38,239 nt of DNA from Bradyrhizobium cajani (GCF_009759665.1 NZ_WQNE01000054.1:1-38239); one strand, 5' to 3'; shown: positions 1-6,575, counted from the first letter of the stretch. Made by a program: numbers and translations. The notes: generated by a model from the sequence alone, not told the origin.

Positions 1-1
1 G

Positions 2-124
2 CTGGATCGCGACGGCCACTACGGTGTCTTCTTCGCGAGCTGGCAGGTCGCATCGATCGACTTGACCAATCGCCAACCTGTCAGTGATGTGTCCGAACAG
101 GTGTCAGCTATGTCTCCGGGCTAA
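2..124 (+). CDS. C-terminal end of an IS481-like transposase (partial, cut by the window start)
   Basis: An open frame enters from the left edge and ends with TAA at 122-124, leaving 40 residues. It contains the stretch DRDGHYGVFFASWQVASIDL, followed by a tail ending in SAMSPG. This resembles the extreme C-terminus of integrase-fold transposases of the IS481 type, which recognise the element ends and catalyse transposition. The catalytic DDE residues would lie upstream and are not visible. The last codons overlap two imperfect direct repeats (TGTCAGTGATGTGTCCGAAC and TGTCAGCTATGTCTCCGGGC), as expected where a transposase gene runs into its own terminal repeat. Whether the full element is intact cannot be judged. 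The family assignment rests on recall of a short tail only. Confidence 0.5.
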   Translation: MDRDGHYGVFFASWQVASIDLTNRQPVSDVSEQVSAMSPG

Positions 125-127
125 ACA
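81..127. mobile_element. Probable terminal repeat (right end) of the IS481-like element
   Basis: Two imperfect tandem copies of a TGTCAG-N-N-ATGT-N-TCCG pattern lie at about 80-121. The sequence then reaches ACA at 125-127, the complement of the TGT tip typical of IS481-family ends. At 128 a different, recognisable sequence starts: the second half of a dispersed palindromic repeat. The junction at 127/128 is therefore the likely boundary of the insertion sequence. The other end and any target duplication lie outside the window. Confidence 0.45.
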
Positions 128-198
128 CTTGTCCCGGCCATCCACGATCTTCGTGCAGCACCAAGAACGTGGATGCCCGGGACAAGCCCGGGCATGAC
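128..198. repeat. Paired inverted hairpin repeat, left arm truncated
   Basis: The right arm at 168-198 is complete: read on the - strand it starts GTCATGCCCGGG and ends ATCCACG. The left arm is present only from CTTGTCCCGGCC (128-146), so its first ~12 bases are missing exactly where the IS-like sequence ends. The same paired arrangement recurs at 29873-29957 and 33458-33539. It also lies just downstream of the msrA stop codon and could act as an RNA hairpin there. Confidence 0.75.
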
Positions 199-211
199 GA
201 GGCTCTGTGGC

Positions 212-868
212 TTACGCGCTCACGCCGACACCGATCGGGCAGGACACGCCGGTGCCGCCGAGACCGCAATAGCCGGCGGGATTCTTCGCCAGATATTGCT
301 GATGATAATCCTCGGCGAAATAGAATTCGCCGGCGGGCGCGATCTCGGTGGTGATGGCGCCGAGTCCCTTGGCCGCGAGCGCTTTCTGGTAGAGCCCCTT
401 CGACTCGTCGGCGGCCTTCCTCTGCGCATCACTGAAGGTGTAGATCGCGCTTCGGTACTGAGTGCCGACATCGTTGCCCTGGCGCATGCCCTGCGTCGGG
501 TTGTGACTCTCCCAGAACGTCTTCAAAAGTTTTTCGTAGGAGATCCGCTTCGGATCGAACACGACCAGCACCACTTCGGTGTGGGCCGTGCGGCCGGAAC
601 AGACTTCCTCATAGGTCGGGTTCGGCGTGTGACCGCCGGCATAGCCGACAGCGGTGGCGTAAACGCCATCGCCGAGTTCCCAGAACTTGCGCTCGGCGCC
701 CCAGAAGCAGCCAAGCCCGAACACGGCCTGCTCGAGGCCGGCGGGATAAGGCGGCTGCAACTTCGCGCCGTTGACGAAATGGGTGGTCGCGGTCGGAATC
801 GCTTGCGCACGGCCCGGCAGCGCTTCCGTGGCGCTCGGCAATGCGGTGGACTTGCGCATGAACAGCAT
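212..868 (-). CDS. msrA: Peptide-methionine (S)-S-oxide reductase MsrA
   Basis: This 218-residue protein reduces methionine-S-sulfoxide in proteins and free methionine back to methionine, using thioredoxin as electron donor. The catalytic motif GCFWGAE is at residues 53-59, with nucleophile Cys54. The C-terminal AGYCGLGGTG-V-SCP segment carries two candidate recycling cysteines, matching the three-Cys arrangement and length of E. coli MsrA (212 residues). The start was placed at the ATG of MLFMRKSTALPSA, because conservation with long-form MsrA proteins is expected to begin there. An in-frame start further upstream (961) would add 31 low-complexity residues. No signal peptide is evident, so it is probably cytoplasmic. 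It stands alone, reading towards the IS-like remnant. Confidence 0.95.
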   Translation of the reverse strand: MLFMRKSTALPSATEALPGRAQAIPTATTHFVNGAKLQPPYPAGLEQAVFGLGCFWGAERKFWELGDGVYATAVGYAGGHTPNPTYEEVCSGRTAHTEVVLVVFDPKRISYEKLLKTFWESHNPTQGMRQGNDVGTQYRSAIYTFSDAQRKAADESKGLYQKALAAKGLGAITTEIAPAGEFYFAEDYHQQYLAKNPAGYCGLGGTGVSCPIGVGVSA

Positions 869-1012
869 GATTGGGTCTCCGAAACGAGCCGTCCGTCGCT
901 CGAGCCAAGAGCGCTCAGGCGGCGTGCTCGCGATCAGGTGGGAATATAGGCATCTACGCAAGCCGGGGCAGCTTCGTTACGCGGCCCACTCGTGCTCGGT
1001 CGCGGGAACGCT

Positions 1013-1068
1013 CAATCCCGGCGGGAATTGAAGGTCAATCCCGACGGGAATTGAAGGTCAATCCCGGG
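1013..1068. repeat. Short tandem repeat, 23-bp unit, about 2.4 copies
   Basis: Two full units (1013-1035 and 1036-1058) of CAATCCCG-R-CGGGAATTGAAGGT differ by one base. A third partial copy (1059-1068) follows and overlaps the stop codon of the neighbouring - strand gene. Each unit contains a small palindrome (TCCCGNCGGGA). It lies in the spacer between the msrA start and the small membrane protein gene. Confidence 0.8.
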
Positions 1069-1375
1069 TATAGCCGATCAGCGGCTTGCGCGGGCGGAAC
1101 AGGATCATCAGAAGGATGCCCAAAATGCCGAGGACGGCGAAGACCGGCTGGTCCAGCACCAGGCGGATCACCGAAGTCCAGAGCCAGGGCGCCTTGGCCT
1201 CGACCCAGGTCCGGAACGCGGTCTGGCTGGCCTGATTGATGTCGTTCCAGAACTGGCCGAACCGGGTGAACTTGAGGGTCTGGTCGGCGACCCAGCGAGC
1301 GCCGTCATAGACCATGAAGATGAAACCGCCGGCCAGCAGCAACAGCCCAATCAGTCGGAAAAAGCCGCGGATCAT
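1058..1375 (-). CDS. Small conserved-looking membrane protein, function unknown
   Basis: This is a 105-residue protein that I cannot name. Hydrophobic segments at about residues 5-22 (FFRLIGLLLLAGGFIFMVY) and 78-95 (FAVLGILGILLMILF) suggest two membrane spans. Between them is a soluble loop rich in Trp and aromatic residues, and the tail is basic (RPRKPLIGYTRD). The ATG is preceded by a GGTGAGG ribosome-binding site and, 15 bp upstream, by a perfect 18-bp palindrome. Its codon choice matches the surrounding housekeeping genes. It faces away from rpsT, so the spacer 1376-1518 should hold its promoter. A small inner-membrane protein is as much as can be supported. Confidence 0.75.
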   Translation of the reverse strand: MIRGFFRLIGLLLLAGGFIFMVYDGARWVADQTLKFTRFGQFWNDINQASQTAFRTWVEAKAPWLWTSVIRLVLDQPVFAVLGILGILLMILFRPRKPLIGYTRD

Positions 1376-1390
1376 GCCTCACCTTATATG

Positions 1391-1408
1391 GTCGTCCGAT
1401 CGGACGAC
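1391..1408. promoter_or_regulatory. Perfect 18-bp palindrome upstream of the small membrane protein gene
   Basis: GTCGTCCGATCGGACGAC is a perfect palindrome with no loop. It ends 15 bp before the ATG (at 1375) of the - strand gene, overlapping where its 5' UTR or core promoter should be. Its symmetry and size suit a dimeric DNA-binding regulator, but no regulator can be named. It is not one of the dispersed hairpin repeats seen elsewhere in the window. Confidence 0.4.
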
Positions 1409-1518
1409 CCCGGAACGTCGCCAGCCAATAGCCGGGGGACGGCAGAAATTCAACCTCTTCAGGGCGTTACGGCGACGCCCTGAAGCGCCCAAGACCCCTT
1501 TTTGAGGGCTCGAAAGCG

Positions 1519-1547
1519 TTGACGGTGCCGCAGACCCTCTCTATAAG
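1519..1547 (+). promoter_or_regulatory. Likely sigma70-type promoter of rpsT
   Basis: TTGACG (1519-1524) and TATAAG (1542-1547) are separated by exactly 17 bp, close to the housekeeping -35/-10 consensus. Transcription starting near 1554 would give rpsT a leader of about 220 nt. The remaining spacer 1376-1518 holds the 18-bp palindrome and presumably the divergent promoter of the membrane-protein gene. Nothing else is recognisable between 1376 and 1775. Confidence 0.6.
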
Positions 1548-1775
1548 GGCGCCAACTGGCGGCGGGCGCAATCCCGCCGCCGCTGTTCTTTGAGCAGTTG
1601 CAGGCACCTTGAGCTTAAAGGCTCTCTGGAGCCTCAGAGACAGCCGCAAGGCCGTCGCTCATGTTCCGGGAACAGCCTAGCACCGAACACCCGAAATCCG
1701 AGCGTCGATTACGCGGTCAAGCAGCCGGCGCTACCCGACCAAGACGCGACCGGTACCGCAAAGGATATTGAGACC

Positions 1776-2042
1776 ATGGCCAATACCACTTCCGCCAAGA
1801 AAGCGACGCGCAAGATCGCCCGCCGCACCGCCGTCAACAAGTCGCGCCGCACCCAGATGCGTGGTGCCGTGCGTACCGTCGAAGAAGCCATCAAGACCGG
1901 CGATCGCGCCGCCGCCGTCAAGGCGCTGGCGAATGCCGAGCCCGCCCTGATGCGCGCCGCCCAGCGCAACATCATTCACAAGAACAACGCCAGCCGCAAA
2001 GTCTCGCGGCTCACCGCGCAGATCGCCAAGCTCGCCAAATAG
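1776..2042 (+). CDS. rpsT: 30S ribosomal protein S20
   Basis: This 88-residue, strongly basic protein begins MANTTSAKKATRK and has the S20 core: ARRTAVNKSRRTQMR, an Ala-rich helix with paired Glu/Lys, and the C-terminal NIIHKNNASRKVSRL helix. It binds 16S rRNA early in assembly of the small subunit. The start is fixed by the typical MANT/S-SAKK N-terminus. AAGGA at 1761-1765 is a plausible, slightly distant ribosome-binding site. An in-frame upstream extension (from 1590) is not S20-like and is probably leader. The rpsT-dnaA order is common in alphaproteobacteria. It ends in a strong intrinsic terminator, so dnaA is transcribed separately. Confidence 0.97.
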   Translation: MANTTSAKKATRKIARRTAVNKSRRTQMRGAVRTVEEAIKTGDRAAAVKALANAEPALMRAAQRNIIHKNNASRKVSRLTAQIAKLAK

Positions 2043-2100
2043 TCTCGCCAAGTAATCCGGTCGAGCCGCTCGATCCGATCGAGCATCGCACGCGTCAAAC

Positions 2101-2126
2101 AGCCCGGCATCGCGCCGGGCTTTTTT
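2101..2126 (+). terminator. Intrinsic terminator of rpsT
   Basis: AGCCCGGC (2101-2108) pairs perfectly with GCCGGGCT (2114-2121) across a 5-nt loop and is followed by a T run to 2126. It begins 58 nt after the rpsT stop codon. This is a canonical Rho-independent terminator. Confidence 0.92.
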
Positions 2127-2323
2127 GTTGGCTGTCACAATTCGCGCATGCACTTATGTGACGACCATCTTCCATTGGAAGCATTCGCATCATCCGTACC
2201 ATGATGCGTCCAGTTCTACCTGCGGGCGATTTTGCAACAGCGGAAACTTTCACTGCGCTGCGAAAAACCCTTGCAGGGCGGGGCTAACTCGCATTCTCGG
2301 GCGCGCGAGTTCTGCACACCGTA

Positions 2324-2629
2324 GATTCACTGGAACGCACCCGGCGGTGGAGTTACCCTGCGAAATGAGACTCAAAAAACGATGTCTCGCTAATCACTTA
2401 TCGACATAGCATCGACAAGCATTTGGAAAATTCGCTCGCGCGTCGCGCGCGTGACGCTTTTGTAAAAAATTTTTGGCGGTGGCGGAGAATTGTCACATGA
2501 CACGCGTCGTCTTCGATTCTGTGCACGGATTCAAAAACTTGCCATCGAGCCTGTGTACAACTCGCGTGCGGCGTTAACGCAGATCAAGTTTTTTGATGCC
2601 TCAAGTGTGAATCAATTTCGTTGCGAGTC
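2324..2629. promoter_or_regulatory. Cluster of six GANTC (CcrM methylation) sites upstream of dnaA
   Basis: GANTC sites occur at 2324-2328, 2369-2373, 2515-2519, 2528-2532, 2609-2613 and 2625-2629, with a seventh isolated at 3019-3023. A four-base-specified site is expected about once per 256 bp, so six in 306 bp is a visible enrichment. In alphaproteobacteria CcrM methylates GANTC late in the cell cycle, and methylation state controls promoters such as that of Caulobacter dnaA. A role in dnaA timing here is inferred from position and clustering. Confidence 0.5.
2398..2406 (+). promoter_or_regulatory. Near-consensus DnaA box
   Basis: TTATCGACA differs by one base from the DnaA-box consensus TTATCCACA. 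It lies inside the GANTC cluster and about 60 bp before the AT-rich tract. A weaker two-mismatch match in the opposite sense, TGTGTACAA, occurs near 2551. A single good box fits autoregulation of dnaA at least as well as a full origin, which usually has several. Confidence 0.4.
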
Positions 2630-3294
2630 TTTCCGCTTAGTGTATTCCTTAAGTCGTTCGCGGCGCCCACGATCTTAAGACCAGCGCGGTTTGAGAAACG
2701 AGGCGAGCGTGCAGATCGGCGGCGGTGTGCACGTTGGCGACGCTTCAACAAGCGATTGTCGGTTCAAAACCCATAGCAATATGGGAACGGTAGCTCTTTG
2801 TCTGAATGTCTCCAAGCGGGATCTTGAATGTCCCGCTCGCGCCAGGCGCAAACGAGAGACCTCTTGACGCTACCCCGATATGCGCGATGGCGAAGCCGGG
2901 CGAACGGCTAGTACAGACGGCAGGCATCCGCGACTGGGGCTTCAGGGCGGCTGTCTTTCACACGCAGGACCTTGTCGTGAGCAATCACGGCGGGACGGGG
3001 AGGGTATCATGTCCTACGGATTCAACGCGGTATTGACGCAAGTTTCTTCGTTCAACGATGCCGTCTCCGATCCGTCCAGCGACAGACCCCCGACGTGTGA
3101 GGGCGCGCAGAGTACGCGCTGACCTCGCGAACTTTCCATCTCCGACATCGCTGATCTGACCCGCGGCGTTTCCGCCGAACGGTCGAGCCATGCCTGACGA
3201 TGGATGTCGCTTGAGGTCGCGCCATTTCAGGGATCCTTGCAGGAACCCTGTGTGGCGCTCACAACGCAACCTTATCTCTCAAGAGAAGTTTTGA

Positions 3295-4710
3295 ATGATG
3301 ACGACATCGGAACAGGATCGCTGGTCACGCGTGAAGGGTCGGCTGCGCACGAGCGTGGGCGAGGACGTTTACACGAGCTGGTTTGCGCGCATGGACCTGG
3401 AAGGCGTGCAGGAGGAAAGCGTGCGGCTCTCGGTGCCGACGCGCTTCCTGAAGAGCTGGATCCAGGCCCATTATGCCGAGCGCGTGCTGTCGTGCTGGCA
3501 GGCCGAGATGCCCGAAGTGCATCGCATCGATCTCACGGTCCGTTCCGCGGTGCGCCCGGTGGTGCAGGCGAAGGAAGCGCCGGCGCCTGTCGAGGCGCGA
3601 CGCGCGCCCGCTCCGGAGCTGCGCTCGACCGCAACCGTGCCGGTCTCCGCCAATCACGATGCGCTCGGCGGCTCGCCGCTCGATCCGCGCCTGACCTTTG
3701 CGAGCTTCGTCGTCGGCCGTTCCAACACGCTGGCGCATGCGGCCGCGCGCCAGGTCGCCGAAGGACGCCGCGGCGACCCCGTGATGTTCAACCCGCTCTA
3801 CATCCACGCCGGCGTCGGCCTCGGCAAGACGCATCTGCTCCAGGCGGTGACCTGGGCCGGCAATTCCGGCAACGAGCGCAAGGTGCTGTATCTCACGGCC
3901 GAGAAATTCATGTACGGCTTCGTCGCCGCGCTGAAGACGCAGACGGCGCTCGCCTTCAAGGAAGCGCTGCGCGGCATCGACGTGCTGGTGATCGACGACC
4001 TCCAGTTCCTCCAGGGCAAGTCGACGCAGGCCGAGTTCTGTCACACGCTGAACGCGCTGATCGACGCCGGCCGCCAGGTCGTGATCGCGGCCGACCGTCC
4101 GCCGTCCGACCTCGAAAGCCTGGACGACCGCGTCCGCTCGCGCCTCGCCGGCGGCCTCGTGGTCGAGATGGGCTCGCTCGGCGAGGAACTGCGGCACGGC
4201 ATCCTCAAGTCGCGCGTCGCCGCCGCCCGCGCCCATCATGCGAGCTTCGACGTGCCGGAGGAGGTGCTGCATTATCTGGCCCGCACCATCACCCATAACG
4301 GCCGCGACCTCGAAGGCGCGATCAACCGCCTGCTGGCGCACTCCAAGCTCAACAACCAGCCGGTGACGCTGGAGATGGCCGAGCGCGAGGTGCGCGACCT
4401 GGTCCGGCCGCAGGAGCCGAAGCGGATCAAGATCGAGGACATCCAGCGCGTGGTGGCGCGGCAGTATAATGTCAGCCGCTCCGACCTCCTGTCCTCGCGC
4501 CGCACCGCCAACGTGGTCCGCCCGCGGCAGGTCGCGATGTACCTCGCCAAGACGCTGACCCTGCGCTCGCTCCCCGAGATCGGCCGCCGCTTCGGCGGAC
4601 GCGACCACACCACGGTGCTGCACGCCGTGCGCAAGATTGAGGCGCTGGTCGGCAAGGACACGGCGCTGTCGGAAGAGGTCGAGTCGCTGAAGCGCCAGCT
4701 TCAGGAATAA
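3295..4710 (+). CDS. dnaA: Chromosomal replication initiator protein DnaA
   Basis: This 471-residue AAA+ ATPase binds DnaA boxes, melts the origin and loads the helicase. The N-terminal domain I (about 5-85, with VYTSWFARM) is followed by a short Pro/Ala-rich linker (about 90-130). The ATPase domain has Walker A GVGLGKTH at 173-180 and Walker B VLVIDDLQF at 230-238. The C-terminal DNA-binding domain ends with the signature GRDHTTVLHAVRKIE at 435-449. The first of two adjacent ATG codons was taken as the start. AGAGAAG at 3282-3288 lies 6 nt before it and would also serve the second. The long upstream region with GANTC sites and a DnaA-like box suggests cell-cycle control and autoregulation. 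Confidence 0.98.
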   Translation: MMTTSEQDRWSRVKGRLRTSVGEDVYTSWFARMDLEGVQEESVRLSVPTRFLKSWIQAHYAERVLSCWQAEMPEVHRIDLTVRSAVRPVVQAKEAPAPVEARRAPAPELRSTATVPVSANHDALGGSPLDPRLTFASFVVGRSNTLAHAAARQVAEGRRGDPVMFNPLYIHAGVGLGKTHLLQAVTWAGNSGNERKVLYLTAEKFMYGFVAALKTQTALAFKEALRGIDVLVIDDLQFLQGKSTQAEFCHTLNALIDAGRQVVIAADRPPSDLESLDDRVRSRLAGGLVVEMGSLGEELRHGILKSRVAAARAHHASFDVPEEVLHYLARTITHNGRDLEGAINRLLAHSKLNNQPVTLEMAEREVRDLVRPQEPKRIKIEDIQRVVARQYNVSRSDLLSSRRTANVVRPRQVAMYLAKTLTLRSLPEIGRRFGGRDHTTVLHAVRKIEALVGKDTALSEEVESLKRQLQE

Positions 4711-4713
4711 ACG

Positions 4714-4816
4714 CCTAAAGCGCGATGAGATTGCGATGAATTGTCATCGCGCTTTAGGTTGTTGTTTGAGCATGATCTTTTCGGAAAACCGCTTCACACT
4801 TTTCCGGATCATGCTC
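4714..4816. repeat. Double palindromic repeat in the dnaA-dnaN spacer
   Basis: The first hairpin has perfect 15-bp arms, CCTAAAGCGCGATGA (4714-4728) and its complement (4744-4758). The second has perfect 10-bp arms, GAGCATGATC (4768-4777) and GATCATGCTC (4807-4816), with an inner stem CGGAAAA (4782-4788)/TTTTCCG (4800-4806). From memory, very similar AAAGCGCGATGA / GAGCATGATC units are dispersed widely in Bradyrhizobium and Rhodopseudomonas genomes. It begins 4 nt after the dnaA stop codon, so it may also work as a transcript-end hairpin. Confidence 0.85.
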
Positions 4817-4840
4817 TGGGACCCCTGCCCCGTTTGACCG

Positions 4841-4862
4841 CCGCCCGGCCCTGGCCGGGCGG
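4841..4862 (+). terminator. GC-rich hairpin upstream of dnaN
   Basis: CCGCCCGG (4841-4848) pairs with CCGGGCGG (4855-4862) around a 6-nt loop. No run of T follows, so it is at best a weak terminator or a structure in the dnaN leader. The remaining 4863-5072 contains no recognisable gene and presumably holds the dnaN promoter. Confidence 0.35.
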
Positions 4863-5072
4863 CGTCCTCGTTTCGAGCCTGTAAATCGTGGGGAACTGGC
4901 CCGCAATCCCTTGAAACGGATGGCTTTCCGCGCCACCTTGCACGACCCTGACGGCTTTGGTCATATCGGCTGGATGATCCGGCCTGTCGGGTCTTCGGTG
5001 CCGTGGCGCGCGTCCCGCCGCCCGGCTTTTCCAACGTTGGTGTTTCTCCTTGGGGATCGGGCGAGTAGTGCA

Positions 5073-6191
5073 ATGAAGGTTACGGTCGAACGCGCGCAAC
5101 TCCTGAAGTCGCTGGGCCATGTCCACCGCGTGGTCGAGCGCCGCAACACGATTCCGATCCTCGGCAACGTGCTGGTCCGCGCCGAGGGCGCGAAATTGTC
5201 GCTGAAAGCGACCGACCTCGACCTCGAGGTGACGGAGACGCTGCCCGCCGAGACTGCGACCGCGGGCTCCACCACGGTGCCGGCACACATGTTCTACGAC
5301 ATCGTGCGCAAGCTGCCGGATGGCTCGCAGATCGTGCTCGAGGCCGACGGCGACCGCGCCGTGCTGGCGATCCGCGCCGGCCGTTCGCGCTTCACGCTCC
5401 AGACCCTGCCGGAGAATGATTTCCCGGATCTGGCCGCCGGCGACATGTCGCATTCCTTCTCGCTCGCCGCCAAGGACGTCAAGCGGCTGATCGACCGCAC
5501 CCAGTTCGCGATCTCGACCGAAGAGACGCGGTATTATCTCAACGGCATCTATCTGCACGCCGCCGGCACGGCGAAGGCCGCGACCCTGCGCGGCGTCGCC
5601 ACCGACGGCCACCGCCTCGCCCAGCTCGACCTGGTGCAGCCCAAGGGCGCCGACGGCATGCCCGGCGTGATCGTGCCGCGCAAGACCGTCGGCGAGGTGC
5701 AGCGCCTGATCGAGGACAACGAGGCCGAGGTCACGATCGAGCTGTCGCAGGCCAAGATCCGCTTCACCATCGGCAATGTGGTGCTGACCTCGAAGCTGAT
5801 CGACGGCACCTTCCCCGACTATGGCCGCGTCATCCCGCAGAACAACGACAAGGAACTCGTCGTCGACAAGAAGGATTTCGAGAACGCGGTCGACCGCGTC
5901 TCGACGATTTCGAGCGAGCGCGGCCGCGCGGTGAAATTGTCGCTGTCGGCGGGCAAGCTGGTGCTGTCGGTGACCAATCCGGATTCCGGCAGCGCGACCG
6001 AAGAGCTCGAGGTCGAATACGCCTCCGACGCCCTCGATATCGGCTTCAACTCGCGCTATTTGCTCGACATCGCCGCCCAGATCGAAGGCGACGTCGCAAC
6101 CCTGAAGCTCGCCGACCCCGGCTCGCCGACCCTCGTGCAAGACCGCGACGACAAGAGCGCGCTGTACGTGCTGATGCCGATGCGGGTGTGA
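5073..6191 (+). CDS. dnaN: DNA polymerase III beta subunit (sliding clamp)
   Basis: This 372-residue protein has the length and opening of DnaN: MKVTVERAQLLKSLGHVHRV, then RRNTIPILGNVL. It forms the ring-shaped dimer that tethers polymerase III and many repair proteins to DNA. Three consecutive clamp folds are visible. The middle one contains FAISTEETRYYLNGIYL and ATDGHRLA, and the protein ends with the conserved LMPMRV that lines the client-binding pocket. The ATG at 5073 was chosen because homology starts there. An open frame extends upstream to 4911 but is not DnaN-like. The ribosome-binding site is weak (GGGGA at 5052-5056). dnaN follows dnaA in the usual order, separated here by a 362-bp spacer carrying repeats. 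Confidence 0.98.
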   Translation: MKVTVERAQLLKSLGHVHRVVERRNTIPILGNVLVRAEGAKLSLKATDLDLEVTETLPAETATAGSTTVPAHMFYDIVRKLPDGSQIVLEADGDRAVLAIRAGRSRFTLQTLPENDFPDLAAGDMSHSFSLAAKDVKRLIDRTQFAISTEETRYYLNGIYLHAAGTAKAATLRGVATDGHRLAQLDLVQPKGADGMPGVIVPRKTVGEVQRLIEDNEAEVTIELSQAKIRFTIGNVVLTSKLIDGTFPDYGRVIPQNNDKELVVDKKDFENAVDRVSTISSERGRAVKLSLSAGKLVLSVTNPDSGSATEELEVEYASDALDIGFNSRYLLDIAAQIEGDVATLKLADPGSPTLVQDRDDKSALYVLMPMRV

Positions 6192-6203
6192 GGCCTTCCT
6201 CTT

Positions 6204-6567
6204 GTCATGGCCGGGCTTGACCCGGCCATCCATCAAACAAAATGACCTATTGGGTGTACATCCTCGCCAGCAAGCCCGGTGGAACACTCTATATCGGCGT
6301 CACCAACAATCTGGTGAGACGCGTCTACGAACACCGCGAAGGCCTGGCGGACGGCTTCACCAGACGCTACGGGGTGAAGACCTTGGTCTATTTTGAGGCG
6401 CACGACACGATCGCCGCTGCCCTCCAGCGCGAAAAGAACATGAAGCACTGGCCGCGCGAATGGAAGATCGATCTGATCGTTAAGAGCAATCCCACGTGGC
6501 AAGACCCATATGATGAAATTGTCCGCTGACGCGGACGATGGATTGCCGGGTCAAGCCCGGCAATGAC
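6204..6567. mobile_element. Compact 364-bp unit: GIY-YIG gene bounded by 31-bp terminal inverted repeats
   Basis: The left arm 6204-6234 (GTCATGGCCGGG...ATCCATC) and the inverted right arm 6537-6567 match at 29 of 31 positions. The two differences fall at paired stem positions, so each arm keeps a perfect 9-bp hairpin (6207-6215/6221-6229 and 6542-6550/6556-6564, each with a 5-nt loop). A single open frame, 6242-6529, fills the interior with exactly 7 nt between frame and arm at each side. The unit sits in the dnaN-recF spacer, 12 bp after the dnaN stop and 8 bp before the recF start. This geometry suggests a transposable or mobilised unit. No target duplication can be identified by eye, and movement is inferred. 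Confidence 0.55.
6242..6529 (+). CDS. Small GIY-YIG domain nuclease-like protein
   Basis: This 95-residue protein is a single GIY-YIG domain of the YhbQ-like type. It has the first strand YWVYIL (residues 3-8) and LYIGVTNNLVRRVYEH (16-31), with Tyr17-Ile-Gly, Arg26 and Arg27. It also has GFTRRYGV (38-45), the predicted metal-binding Glu64 in QREKNMKHW, and a C-terminal WKIDLIVKSNP-W motif. All expected active-site residues are present, so catalytic activity is plausible: such domains cut DNA using one metal ion. There is no clear ribosome-binding site (CAAACAAA precedes ATG). The gene lies inside perfectly spaced inverted repeats between dnaN and recF, which is not a standard place for it. 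Small GIY-YIG proteins are, from memory, multicopy in Bradyrhizobium. Substrate and role are unknown. Confidence 0.9.
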   Translation: MTYWVYILASKPGGTLYIGVTNNLVRRVYEHREGLADGFTRRYGVKTLVYFEAHDTIAAALQREKNMKHWPREWKIDLIVKSNPTWQDPYDEIVR

Positions 6568-6575
6568 GAGCTAAC

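Larger units (their letters stand above)
2127..3294 (+). other. 1.17-kb non-coding region upstream of dnaA (possible origin or dnaA control region)
   Basis: No open frame here has convincing coding character or resembles a known protein. The region is less GC-rich than the flanking genes. It holds a cluster of six GANTC sites (2324-2629), an AT-rich tract with GTAAAAAATTTTTGG (2462-2476), and one near-consensus DnaA box (2398-2406). The half nearer dnaA (about 2700-3290) shows no feature I can name apart from one more GANTC site at 3019-3023 and the dnaA ribosome-binding site. It is a candidate replication origin or cell-cycle-controlled dnaA promoter region. In many Rhizobiales and in Caulobacter the origin lies next to hemE instead, so origin function is not established here. 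Confidence 0.5.

Noticed and set aside
1013..1068. CRISPR-like repeat
   Set aside because: The units are contiguous without spacers and number only two and a half, so this is a simple tandem repeat.
2125..3122. Several short open frames (60-94 residues) between rpsT and dnaA
   Set aside because: They have no ribosome-binding site and no coding signature, and they lie in a region better explained as regulatory.
2127..3294. Definite annotation as oriC
   Set aside because: Only one near-consensus DnaA box was found, and in many alphaproteobacteria the origin lies near hemE. It is kept as a candidate region only.
3204..4298. Long open frames in other registers over dnaA (3204-4298 on +, 3325-4623 on -)
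   Set aside because: They overlap the unmistakable DnaA coding frame, are Arg/Ala/Gly-rich as expected of shadow frames in GC-rich DNA, and show no domain.
4809..6287. 492-residue open frame on the - strand across dnaN
   Set aside because: It is antisense to dnaN, which is secure; the sequence is low-complexity His/Gln/Gly-rich without family motifs.
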